From assembly GCA_037954325.1 (NCBI GenBank), contig JBBMNZ010000021.1, positions 12,198,616 to 12,262,615 of the forward strand: DNA of 64,000 nt. The letters run 5' to 3'. Position 1 is the first letter of the stretch; each line of letters begins with the position of its first letter. This document shows, one piece after another, positions 43,516 through 54,159 of the stretch. The notes under the pieces are model-generated. The model worked only from the letters and a program-made list of their open reading frames with translations, made no database searches and was not told the DNA's origin. The position numbers and the translations under genes were made by a program. This DNA is from Fistularia commersonii. Taxonomy: Eukaryota > Chordata > Actinopteri > Syngnathiformes > Fistulariidae.

Positions 43516-45719
43516 TGAAAGAGAAATGAATAAATCGTAAGAGATTTGCAGGAATGAATAAATACAGATAAAGATCACAAAACAAAGATAATAAAATAAG
43601 CCGTGATAAGAGAAATAAGTTACAAGGATACAACAATAATAATATTATTATCATCATCATTACAGTTTAAAAACACCTCAACAGAAGCTTTCCCATAATA
43701 TTTCTCATAACAATAATGTCATCATCATCCTCTACTTTCATTTGTATTGTTACTATTGATGATGGTTATAATAAGTGTTATTGTCGTTATTGTTACTATT
43801 GTTGCGTGATCTCTATCAAAGTACCGTACAAAGGGATAAGAGGAAGTATCAGATGAAATAAACGTAGCATTCAATTAATTTATTCCGCCTATCCTGCAGT
43901 GAGGGATGCGTCGAGGCCAGAGGCTTCCAATTAACCTGCCGCGTGTTTTACTGTTATGAGTACGTGCTGAATTAAGCACGTCAATTACTCATATGAATTA
44001 TATACATAAAATGGCTTTGCGTGCAAACACTGCACACCTAGTAGCTCGACAGTGGCTTCATTGTCTGTTTATTGCGATGGTATTTCTTTTATTTTGTCAG
44101 TGCGGCGATCCAAACTTATTCAGCCCAACTACCAAACAGCAGATATCGTCTGAGTCATAAAAAAACAACGGAAAAAGATTTGCTGGATGTCGGCCTTTTG
44201 AGAGGGAGGCCAGCAAGAAACGGACTGCGCTGACATAGATCGCTTAATTAGCAAAATGGCACTGATGAATTTATTTTGAGGTCAGAATATTACCGGATGC
44301 CGGGGGAACGCTGACGCTTTTCAACAACCTTGTGCAACATCCCCACTCTGTATTCTTTTATTGTTACAAAATTAAATTCTTTTTATTTTTCCGTGCCTAA
44401 GGCGCGAGCACAGCCAATGCAACTAAAAATGTCACAAATAGAAAATACTTTTTTGCCTCACTTTCAGAGCATCACAAACAGCATCATTACCCCCGGATAG
44501 GAGAACATGAATTAATGCAATGCCACCGAGATCAATGTTGTTATGTAACACGCCGGACTCCTGCAGACCACTTGTATCCACCAACGGCACCAAACCCTTA
44601 AGAAATCTATAAAATCAGACAAAAACTACATGTTTGTTAAATTCCATCAATGATCTGGCAGGACGACCAGTTCAATGGGTTCGATTCAATGCGAGATTCA
44701 ATTCACAACAGCGGCCGAGAACGTTTTCACAGTCAACACTGGTTTTCCTTTAAAATAGAAAATAGAAAAAAAAAAAAAAAGTTTGACAACAGTTATCATA
44801 CTTTCTCAATGAGCGGAGACCCTGCATTAACTTTGAGTAGAATTCAATTTTTTTCAATTGGCATCTAAATTGCGGACCCTCAGGTTTGGTCTCGAGTAAA
44901 AGCTCCTTTGTCTTTGTCCACTCATGCTCAGCTCAGCCTGATCAGGATAAAGCTTTTTCATTCTGCTGCGGGTAATTTAAAAACAAAATATTCAGGGGTT
45001 TCTCCACATGTGGTAGAATCTGCTTTACATGCATACATAAAGGTTACACTATTATAGCCCGTGATTGAAATGCTATTGGTAGATTCTATTTTCAGAAAAT
45101 ACATATTTCAATAGTTTTCTCTGCCTCAGGTACATCTATATACACCAATATCTATCTATAAATCAATTTTTCTTCTCTTTCCTTACTTACACTGTTGTTC
45201 TTTGGAATTATTCTGTCCTTCATTTTGCCGTTTTATGGTGAGAGTAGCTGAAAATGATAAATAGTACAATGAAACAGGTTATATTGTTGAACACGATCAC
45301 ATGACACATTCATTTGTGTGGATTTGGTTGTGTGCAAAACTGTAATCTAATAATGCCAGGGCATAAATATCGAAGGTAAAGGCTGCAGTGGCGTTAATAT
45401 GCCATTCTGTGACTGAAATTGCATGTTTTCAGGCTAATTTGTTGCAGTTTAAGACGGAAAATCGCAAACAAAAAGCATTTTCATCATTCTTTGCAACCCC
45501 CGTGTTCCTAACGTCTAATTTAAGGCAAAAATAAACACAGTAACTCACATTAAAAAAAATAATCAATAGACAGGTTCATGGATGCAGCACAAATATATTT
45601 TGATCCGTCATGCTAAAATGTATGGATTTCAGCAGCCGGGATCCCGATTGAGTTCGAGCTGTATCGGCTGTATTTAGCTCACGATCTTTCTTGTCAGTGG
45701 AGGTTCTCAGTTATCAAGG
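43516..45719. other. Unassigned stretch
   Basis: No gene recognised. ATAATAATATTATTATC microsatellite-like at 43633-43660. At 43960-43981 ACGTGCTGAATTAAGCACGT forms a perfect 7-base stem with a 6-base loop in repeat-free sequence. A-run at 44768-44780. Frames at 43223-43660 are Ile/Leu-rich artefacts of AT-rich DNA. Confidence 0.35.
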
Positions 45720-46781
45720 TCATGATGAATTCTTGTTGAAATCCTCTTGTCGTGGCAACTGGACTTGAATTTCTTCACACGAAGACGTTTCAACCCTCAT
45801 CCGAGAGGCTTCTTCCGTTCCAATGGGGAGTGTGTGAATTTGACCGTCAGGGTTTCGGGCTGGTCTAGATCAGGGGTCGGAAGCCTTTACCGCTCCATTT
45901 GGACCCGTTTCCCAAACGGTAAAGAAAACAAAATATGTGTTGCATTTTTTCAAATTAATGAACAGAGAAAACTAAATTACATTTCCACATGCAACAAAAT
46001 ATTTTAAACTCTGAAAAAAAGACACTGGGTTGAAGGTCACCTTTAAGCAAAATGCTCAATGTCTATTTGAATCCTTCTTGAATTTATGACAATAAAAATA
46101 AGCCAAACTTAAATTATCCAGCGGTAGCAAACCAACAATGCTGTCCTCTTTCTGGGTGCTGGCGCATGCAGTCGCTTATTGAGAATGAAAGGTCGCCATA
46201 ATCTTCAAATTTAAAATTACATTTAAAAAAGGATCAAACTATAATAAAATGTTTTTTATTTTAGCAGCAAAAGAGCAATCAAAGAGCCGCGGGTTGCTGA
46301 CCCCTGGTCTAGGTTATGGTGGATTGTTAGGTAAATATAAGAGGTGATTGTCAGAAACTAGATCTAAGGGAGTTGTTTGTGTTTTCACAAACATATATTG
46401 CTTTACTGGGATCGATTCCAAGATGGATCTGCATACATGGACCAGGTCTATCTGCACCAGGGAGGATTCACCAGCAGAAACGGCACCCGGTAACTTCCGT
46501 ATGAGTCTCAGTTCATGCGATCCAACAGGTTTCACTCCTTTATTTAGCTTTACCTTTAGCCTTTTTAGCTTTAGCTAGCTTTACCTCTTCAAATTCCAAA
46601 CCGCGTACTCCTACAAAATTTGCTCATTAGCACAACAACCCCCTTTGACCTTGTTTCTGCCGATCAACTCTTATGTTTACCTAAAAAACCACAAGAACCT
46701 AGACCAGCTCACCGAACTGGAGCTGCAGCAGCCTCTTAGGTGAGGGGTGAAACACCAAGTGAAGAAATTCATGTCCAGTTG
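45720..46781 (+). repeat. Penelope-like (tentative) repeat, inverted pair with nested hAT
   Basis: The plus-oriented part begins TCTTGTCGTGGCAACTGGACTTGAATTTCTT..AAGACGTTTCAACCCTCATCCGAGAGGCTTCTTCCG, is interrupted by a hAT at 45871-46306, and resumes with GGTTATGGTGGATTGTTAGG..AAGAGGTGATTGTCAGAAAC. A minus-oriented partner runs from AACAGGTTTCACTCCTTTATT (46518) to GTGAAGAAATTCATGTCCAGTT (46780). The partner contains the uninterrupted sequence matching the hAT target (AACCTAGACCAGCTC at about 46698-46712). Confidence 0.6.
45871..46306. mobile_element. Non-autonomous hAT (CAGGGGTCGG / GCTGACCCCTG)
   Basis: Left terminus CAGGGGTCGGAAGCC, right terminus GAGCCGCGGGTTGCTGACCCCTG. Flanks GTCTAGAT (45863-45870) and GTCTAGGT (46307-46314) agree at 7 of 8. 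The 436-base interior has no transposase. It belongs to the family whose ends read CAGGGGTCGGCAACCCGCGGCTC in many fish. Inserted into the repeat above. Confidence 0.85.
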
Positions 46782-46789
46782 GTCTAGAG

Positions 46790-47350
46790 CAGGGGTCCCC
46801 AAACTTTTTCTTGCCAGGGCCAAATAATTTTTCCCTTCTCTGACAGAGGCCCGGGCCAGTTTGTAACAAAAAGTATGACGATCACAGAGGTGTCTAAACG
46901 TAAATATTTATTGGTTCCCAGAAAGCCATACATATCCAAAAATTAACCTTTCCTTTCCTTGATAGGTAAAAAATCAGAAAAATAAATAACATCATTAATA
47001 AAATAAATAACACCATTTATGAAACAAATAATAACCAAATAACCCTTTTCAAGTTTTTCAAAGAAAAAAAGACCAAGGAACATTAACTTTCTTGTAGACA
47101 CAACCGCTTGCAGCTCTTAAACCAGAAAGCAAGCAGGCTATGAAACCAACTGATACCAACACAACACATTTCACTACCAGTGTTGTTGTAAAACGCATTT
47201 CATCCCAGTAGATTTTATTATGATTATTTATGTATTATTATTTGCATTCTGATAATAAAATCATAATGCATCTCTGGTATTGTTCAGGGGCCGGGCAAAA
47301 TGTGGAGGCGGGCCGTCTCCGGCCCCCGGGCCGTAGTTTGGGGACCACTG
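46790..47350. mobile_element. Non-autonomous hAT (CAGGGGTCCCCAAACTTTTT)
   Basis: Left CAGGGGTCCCCAAACTTTTTC, right GCCGTAGTTTGGGGACCACTG. Flanks GTCTAGAG (46782-46789) and GTCTGGAG (47351-47358) agree at 7 of 8. The interior has GGCCAAATAATT.. and GGCCGGGC..GGGCCG modules but no ORF. The left flank is Penelope-like repeat and the right flank is a LINE fragment. Confidence 0.85.
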
Positions 47351-47472
47351 GTCTGGAGGAAGACCAAAGAGAAGATTTATGGACGTAGTGAGAGAGGACA
47401 TGACTCGAAAAAGACTCGCGAACAAGTGCAAGGCAATGAAATGCAGTTTGGCATCAAGGCAGAAGTGCAATA
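47351..47472 (+). pseudogene. RTE-like LINE C-terminal scrap
   Basis: On plus: GGRPKRRFMDVVREDMTRKR in frame, continuing LANKCKAMKCSLASRQKC. It corresponds to the GRPKRR C-terminus of the LINE at 6630-7225. Only about 120 bases survive. Confidence 0.6.
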
Positions 47473-48556
47473 AACAGTAAGTGCAGGAAATAGCGTCTTC
47501 AGTATCCACAAGATGAATAATATGCAAGACGATAAACTTACTAGACGGATTGCTGCATGCGAGTACATTTATATACAGTATACAATGTCAGCGGAGACTA
47601 CGGACAAATTTACAGCAGATAAATATGAACGGGACGACGGGCGATACAGAAAAAGGGTCTCGGTTCAGCCTTTAACCATGGGGTTCACGTTGACGGAGTC
47701 GAGCAAGGAGATTAAAAGCCGCTCCTCAGTCTGCCGGTCTCCATCCAGTGAGAACCCTGGACTATATCTTAAGGTTCATGCCATCCACACCATGTGTAGA
47801 ACTGCACACAATGTAAATAACTTGTCTGTCTATTTGTTTATCAGCTTCATGGCTGATAAACTCCAAAATAGAACGAGAGGGGAACTCCGTGCCTCAGATT
47901 CGGGCGCGCCGGCTTCTACCGGTTCTGCATCCAGAACATTTGCTCGTTCATATTTCTGATGATTTCATCAAATATTGCATCACGAGTTTATCTCATGTCA
48001 CGTTGCTGACTTATTTTATGTCATTCCCATTTCTGAAATTCATCAAACGTCCACGGTTCCTTTCAGTAAAAATGTAATTATTATCAGTTTGGCTTTTCTT
48101 CAAGGTTAAAGTTACAGTGAATCCAAGTTCATTTAACAGCCGGGTGAATAAACTGAAAAGGTTTAACGTTGATATTACATTAATATTATATGCTCGCTTC
48201 TTTTAAGTGTGGAAATCTTCACCTTCAAGACGCCCGAGTGTTTTTCACACACTCCCTTTCATTCTCCTGACAGTCACGGGCGCTCTCACCTCTGCTCGAG
48301 CTTGTACATTAGAAAATAACTGTGTTTTTGCTTGGCTGTTGTTTTTGTTTACTCTCCCTGCCAATGTGTGAGAGGCACAGCAGGGCAACATCCCTGATTA
48401 TTTAGTCAGTCGGGATGGTAATTAATGTGCTGCGTTCTTCTATACACCCAAAACATCACACTCACACACATATAGTCCTTGTTCATGTTTGGAGCAAAAA
48501 TTAAGTATCCGCATCCGAAAATCCAAAATTCCATTATAGGCAGTGTAGCATTGCAG
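47473..48556. other. Unassigned stretch with one 148-codon plus frame
   Basis: The frame 47513-47959 (starts MNNMQDDKLTRRIAACEYIY, contains TTDKFTADKYERDDGRYRKR) is the longest plus-strand frame in this part. I do not recognise it, and it shows no domain, signal peptide or membrane segment. With no recognised neighbours it is more likely fortuitous than a gene. The remainder is featureless. Confidence 0.3.
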
Positions 48557-49002
48557 CTCAATGGGGGAATTTTTTAGGTGTGTTGGTCTGTGCTTGAAAA
48601 ACAATTTAGTTTTTTTTTTTTTCTTGTTTTTTTTTTTTTTTTTTAAATTTTATTTTGCTTTTGTGCTTACAGTGAAAATCCAGAAGCCAATAGCTTTGAT
48701 TCATAGAAAGAAAATGGTGGACACAGTAGCTTTCCTTCCAGGTTAAAATAGTTTTAGATGACTTTAATCATTTATATTTATTGTTAGCATTTGTGTTTAA
48801 AAGCACAACTATTGATCGGCTCGGCGGAGCATTCAAAGGGAAGCACAAATCAGGCTTGAAGAGACGTCAACTGCAAAAAATCCATTACATTGTTAAATAG
48901 CTTGGTGAAATTACAACGAAGACACAACTTTGGAGAATTGAGCATAAATTATTCATCCAGTCATTCATTCATTCATTCATTTATTGTCCATCCAACTTAT
49001 CA
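48557..49002. other. Unassigned stretch with T-runs and (ATTC)n
   Basis: T-rich 48609-48653 and (CATT)n at 48959-48983. No gene. Confidence 0.45.
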
Positions 49003-49560
49003 TAGGGGTGTCAAACGTACGGCCCGCGGGCCAGTACCGGCACGCCAGGGGGTCCAATCCGGCCAATGGAATAAATCTACATTTTGAAAAAAAATACATG
49101 AAAATCATAAACTACTTTTTTTTTTAAATAAAAATGCAGTAGTCAGTGTTAGCATCATTGCACAACACTATGTGACTCAGAACTTACAGCTGATGGCAGC
49201 AATGCAACTTCGAGGTCTGTAAAAAGCATTTTGTGTTATTGTTAGAAATGTACCTGTTTTTCAGTTGGCCTCGACACCCTCATCAGCAAGATGTTGTTGT
49301 CAAAGAAGAGAAAAGTGGACATCGAGTGTGGGGTTTTGCAAGAGAAATGGACCACTTCTTATTTGTTCCTTGTAGTTAATAGGAAATCTGTATGCTTGGT
49401 GTGGATGCAGCTGGTTTCGGTGCCACTATGAGACACAAATACAACAAAATGCACAAAGAACTGAGAAGACAGAACATTAGTGTTGTTGAAATTGCACTTA
49501 CTTTTCTGAATGAAGCTCAAGTTGTTCGCCATGTATTTTTGAATGAAACAGTTCATTACA
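49003..49560 (+). mobile_element. hAT element 5' part with BED-finger transposase start
   Basis: Begins TAGGGGTGTCAAACGTACGGCCCGCGGGCC (usual CAGGGGTGTCAAAC). On plus, 49291-49431 reads MLLSKKRKVDIECGVLQEKW then TTSYLFLVVNRKSVCLVWMQ and a stop. The BED finger's second Cys is Trp (CLVW for CLVC). The HYET half of the finger follows in another frame near 49424. No 3' terminus was found, so the right boundary is approximate. Confidence 0.7.
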
Positions 49561-49594
49561 TATAAAGATTTTTATCATTTACCTGTTATCCTTT

Positions 49595-49690
49595 AAAAAA
49601 AATGGACCTCTTCTTATTTATTTGTTGAGGTTGATAAGAAACCTCCATGAGACGCACCATGGCAGAAAATACAACAACATGCAAGGAATC
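49595..49690 (+). pseudogene. Second hAT BED-finger fragment, internally deleted
   Basis: ATGGACCTCTTCTTATTTATTTG encodes WTSSYLFVEVDKKPP, the same segment as WTTSYLFLVVNRKS at 49348. It then jumps directly to the HYET-type segment (GACGCACCATGGCAGAAAATAC). The Cys pair is missing. Confidence 0.55.
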
Positions 49691-49699
49691 TCAGAATCT

Positions 49700-49900
49700 T
49701 TGAACTTAAGACCTTAAGACACTTTACAGCCGTGACTTGTTACTTTGACACTTTATAGTTTTATTTGTATTTCTTATTCTCCCCCCTGTTTTATACTGTT
49801 TATACAATTTCCTACTATTATTTATTATTGTGATGTTTTACTTGACTCTCTGGCACAACAATTTCCTTCGGGATAAATAAGGTTGTTCTTATTTTTATTC
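49700..49900 (+). mobile_element. LINE 3' UTR and tail
   Basis: Plus orientation: TATTCTCCCCCCTGTTTTATACTG, TTTATACAATTTCCTACTATTATTTATTATTG, CTCTGGCACAACAATTTCC, TTCGGGATAAATAAGGTTGTTC then TTATTTTTATTC. It is the best-preserved member of the tail family at 17925, 43110 and 56020. Confidence 0.75.
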
Positions 49901-50110
49901 ACCCAGCCAATCACAGGGACACATATAGAGACATACGACTGTTCACTCCCTCATCCACACGCCGTGCACAGATGTTCATTCACTCATTTATATGTCACAT
50001 AGAAGATCCAACTTGAACTGTTTTTCTAACTGTCGTATTCAAACCAGGATGTGTGTTGCTGCAAGTCGGAGGCGCTAACTTCTTGGCTACTTTGCTGCCC
50101 TGCATTCATG
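49901..50110 (-). repeat. Abundant fish dispersed repeat
   Basis: CCAGCCAATCACAGGGACACATATAGAGACATACGACTGTTCACTC, then AACCAGGATGTGTGTTGCTGCAAGTCGGAGGCGCTAAC. Minus orientation with head and centre retained. Confidence 0.65.
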
Positions 50111-51235
50111 AATAAATTAATCAAATAAGATAAAACACAACTTTTAATGAAATGTAAAGAGTCCAAAATTGCATGTTTAATAATGGATAAACCTATCTAT
50201 TCTCACCCTTGTTTTTTTTTTTTTCTTCGAATCTGTTGTTTGTTCATATCCTTGACGTCATTGTCGTTCACCCTGCTGTCTATTTATTTGTGGATGTCTT
50301 TTGCTATCTTTTATTTATATTTATATTCATAGTTATTGATACTATAACTGTTACGCCGCTGTAACAAAAGTTGTTATCTTACCTCAGGAGTGACCAGGTA
50401 CGAGTCATTCCTTCCCATTGTCAGATCTGCCAAGCAGCCGAGAGTCCGATATCTTTCGGCTATCGTGGTGAGTTGGTGAAAAGTTATGGCCGCGAGGGCA
50501 GCGTGGCAGGAAGTTCAGCTTGTTTAGCAGGCATCACAAGCCCTCCGGCTACTGCCTCCTCCAAATATAATTGAATATTACACTCCGTGTCGTGGGCTGC
50601 AGATTGGAAGCCGGGCAAGGTTTAATAAATGTACGAGAGTGGAATGGCACATAAAGTCCAAATAAAGAAAAGGCTCTAGATTTATCCGAGGTTTTATAAC
50701 TTTTAAACAGCAATAGACAAAATAATCGGAATCTTTTATATATTTATTTTTTTGTCTTTCGTCACCTGAAATGGAAACCGATGCCACACGGTAAAACCTG
50801 ACCAGTGTTTTAAAACATACAGAAATGATTGAATGTTACAGTTATCGCCGAAATTAATTAAAGTAAATTCAGTCAGGGTCCCCGTCAGCGGTATTTGCAA
50901 TAATGCTTTTGCACATTGACACCACTGTATTCATATGTTGCATTTTATTGCTGGCAATTATAAAGAAATAGGGTTTACTCTGCATAATCAATATCAAATA
51001 AAGTAAGCAGGTTGGGGCATCTCGAAAATCGTCTTCCGAATTTGGGGATTCTGTCTTTTACCGAATTAATTCTGGGGGTGTTTGCAGACAACACTATTAT
51101 AGGAACTCCTCTCATGTCCAGTCCAACTCACACATCATTGTGTCTGATCCTCTGACACACAAATGCGTGGCCCTAGTAAACAACACAACAAACAAACTTA
51201 AGTAAAATATGTTCAGTCACTCATTATGTTGCACG
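50111..51235. other. Unassigned stretch
   Basis: No gene recognised. T-run at 50211-50224. The 67-codon frame 50371-50574 has no motif. Confidence 0.35.
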
Positions 51236-51478
51236 GGTGCTCATTGTGCAAGAGGCGGGGTTCAGTCAGGGCTGGACGCCAGTCAATCACAGGGTCACAT
51301 ATAGAGACATGTAACATTCCCTCGCTCATACACATATCTGGGATATTTAAGCTCACCAATGAATCTCCTGTTGGTTTTTGGGCTGTGGGAAGAAACCTGG
51401 AGAACCCATATGGACACAAGGAGAACATCTGGACCCCTTTCTCCATCCAGAAAGGCCTCTTGTTGGCCTTCTTGCTAT
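51236..51478 (-). repeat. Abundant fish dispersed repeat
   Basis: AGAGGCGGGGTTCAGTCAGGGCTGGACGCCAGTCAATCACAGGGTCACATATAGAGACATG, CATTCCCTCGCTC, then GGTTTTTGGGCTGTGGGAAGAAACCTGGAGAACCCATATGGACAC. Minus orientation. The frames on both strands are by-products. Confidence 0.7.
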
Positions 51479-51519
51479 GAGGCAGAAGCGCTGAAATATT
51501 TGCATATAAATGTAAAAAC

Positions 51520-51960
51520 ATGTAAAGATACTATATATATTTATCTTTTTATCTTTTTTCCATTTGGCCTTATATATATACACATTTATATACTTTTTTT
51601 ATATACTATTTTAATAAACATACATATATATCTATATATATATCTATATATATATATATATATATATACAAACATATACATATATATGGTTGGATTTTAT
51701 ATATATATATATATATATATATTATAAATATATATATATATATATATATTATAAATATAAGGCAAAATGGAAAAAAGATAAAAAAGATAAATATATGTAT
51801 TATCTTTATATATATATATATATATATACATACATACATACACACACACAAATACATATATTTGTGTTAACACCTGTGTGCATATACATGGATATATGTA
51901 TATGCACACTGGTGTTTATATTCATATATATATATACAAACACATAAACGCTTTTGCCCA
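51520..51960. repeat. AT-rich compound microsatellite containing a 40-bp-arm palindrome
   Basis: Multiple (AT)n blocks. The arm at 51535-51574 (ATCTTTTTATCTTTTTTCC core, then CATTTGGCCTTATA) and the arm at 51756-51796 are reverse complements with one mismatch and a one-base indel, around a 181-base AT-rich spacer. Frames rich in Tyr/Ile on both strands come from the AT runs. Confidence 0.85.
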
Positions 51961-53194
51961 CTATGGCTATATCTTTAACTCTTGTGGCTGGATTTCAGTG
52001 GTTTTGACAGTACATGGCAGTGATTTTTACAGTATATATGTATATATATTGACCAAATACTTACTAGGATGCTATTCTACCTTGTTCACACAAAAATCTA
52101 TGTTGATGATATGCTGATATTTCATATACTAGCTGCAAACCATGGCAGCACAGGGTCTCATTACATTTTGGAAATGTAAATCTTCCCCAAAGTAAAACTG
52201 TGCACTTGTATGATTCTCTCTGTTGTCGAAGTATCAGAGCTGCAGTCCCTGCAAAGTTGTCAGCGCCTCTAGTAAGTCAAAAACCAAGTGTGCGGGGAAA
52301 AAGAAAAAGGCAAAAAGGGTGGTGTGAGAAGCGGGGAGTGAGATGGTGGAGGGGGTAAGGTGTTTGTGCACAAATACAAAAGAACATAAATAATGACAGA
52401 GCTGCTGGGAATCCAATTGAAAGGGCTGATGGTGATGATGCCTAAGGTGAGAAAGAGAGGCGGGTCTAATGAGGGGCGGCGTAAAAAGATTATTTCGACA
52501 CATATCGGTACTCTGTGTCACAGAGGCGGAACAGCGAACGTGTCTGTATTTAGTCGAGCACGAGCAGGGGGAAAAAAAAATAAGGCTGTAGTTTGGTTTG
52601 GGAATGCAAAAGCTTTTTATCAGTGCTGTACATTAAACATTAAATAAGCTCCTCCTGCAAATCACTTTTGTCGCCGCACGCTTTCATTTGTACGGTACAT
52701 GTTACCCCAGGGACCGCGGCTCGCCAGGCGGTGTCGGCAAAATGAATCTCCCGCTTCTCTCCCAGTATCGCAGTCTATAATGTAGGTACGTTGTGAACAA
52801 AAATACTGATGTTTAAGAAAAATGCTTAACCCTTTGAAGAATCAAATAGACTCGTCTGACAGAATGGGAAGGCCCCTTATTTCTTTCATATTTTGAAACT
52901 GTCAGAGAAAAGCATTCCCTCTGTAGTGGAAACTACAAACTAAGAACCCACAGTTTGAAAACTTTTTAGGTCTAAACAGATCAGCCGGCATATGTCACTG
53001 CGGTGCCTTCAAGGTGTCATTATTTTTAAGTTTAAAGTGAAATGTACCGCTTTGGATAATGTATGAAGCATGTATTCTGCTTCTAGGTGGTACCCCATAG
53101 TTTTTAGACCTAAATAGATCAAATCTATTTTTCCGATTTTTCAATTGACCTTTTCCACAAAGTGCATCATGTTTTTTAAAAGCACAGTGAAAAT
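51961..53194. other. Unassigned stretch
   Basis: No gene recognised. Minus 95-codon frame 52234-52521 and plus 84-codon frame 52393-52647 overlap without motifs. Confidence 0.35.
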
Positions 53195-53535
53195 CTATGG
53201 GCAGCACAGCGGCTAGCATTTTCAGCTCACGGCAAAAAAAAACAAAAAAACCCTGGATCGATTTCTCTGCGGAGTATCTCCACGCAGGCTTCCTTCTGAT
53301 GCTCCACTTTTCTGAAAACCAAAATCCCAAATCGTGCAAGAGGTTCATCTATTACCCAGAAGTGTGAATGAGAGGGTAAATAGTTGAATATATCTGGATG
53401 TGGCCTGGCGATGGTCTGGCGGACCCCGCCTTTCACCCAGTGACATGTTGGATAGGCTCCAGACCCGCCATGACCCTGGCTGCAGGATGAAGGGGATAGA
53501 TAATGAATGAATGAATGAATAATGAATGAAAATTC
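53195..53535 (+). repeat. Abundant fish dispersed repeat, near complete, with (TGAA)n tail
   Basis: Head GGGCAGCACAGCGGCTAGCATTTTCAGCTCACGGC, then an A-tract, TGGATCGATTTCTCTGCGGAG, AGGTTCATCTATTACCC, GGCCTGGCGATGGTC..CCCCGCCTTTCACCCAGTGACATGTTGGATAGGCTCCAGACCCGCCATGACCC, and (TGAA)n at 53503-53530. The best reference copy in the window. Confidence 0.75.
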
Positions 53536-54159
53536 GTCTCCATCTCCATTTCTCCGTCATCCTGTTTCACAGGATTCCAACGTTGCATTTTTTTTTTTTT
53601 TTTCCCCCACAAATCACTGAAACAGTGGCCAATTTTCCAATTTAATAAAGCCACAAAAATAAATAAATAAGTGAAATGCATCAATGCCACTTGCGCCGAC
53701 TTTATTTAATTCCCGGAAAGCCCCGGAATGTAAAGTAGACTTAAAAAGATATCATTTACGACATACTTTGGCAGAAATGTCCGCCTCTATCTGCTGAAAA
53801 CGCGGTTAGAAATAACTGCTTTTCCCAGACTGGCCTACTTCTGGTCCCAAGTTAGTTCTCCTTTTGCCCACGTTTGACCCGGATTGACGGAGCCGTCTCC
53901 CGGTGACTCTTAAGTGATTAAACTGAAAAACCGATCCAGGTAGCATTGGCCAACGTCATATTACGGGCCCGCTGTTGGCCCACACAAAACTTAAGCCAAT
54001 CACGGCTGGTTATATTTGGGCCACGTCTGTCCCGAACGGGACGAGACAGATTCAAGTCAATTTGGCTCATAAAGTCTCAGCCCGATTCATCGGTAAAACA
54101 CCGACTGCGTGCCAAAAAGTTCATGACATTAAGCCTAAATGCGCACATATCCCTCTCAA
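53536..54159. other. Unassigned stretch
   Basis: T-run at 53588-53603. No gene recognised. Confidence 0.35.

Noticed and set aside
47513..47959. 148-codon plus-strand frame as a gene
   Set aside because: Not recognised, no initiation context that stands out, no domain, next to transposon debris; reported as unassigned.
51600..51950. Tyr/Ile/Lys-rich frames as small membrane proteins
   Set aside because: They are direct translations of (AT)n, (ATAC)n and palindrome arms on both strands.
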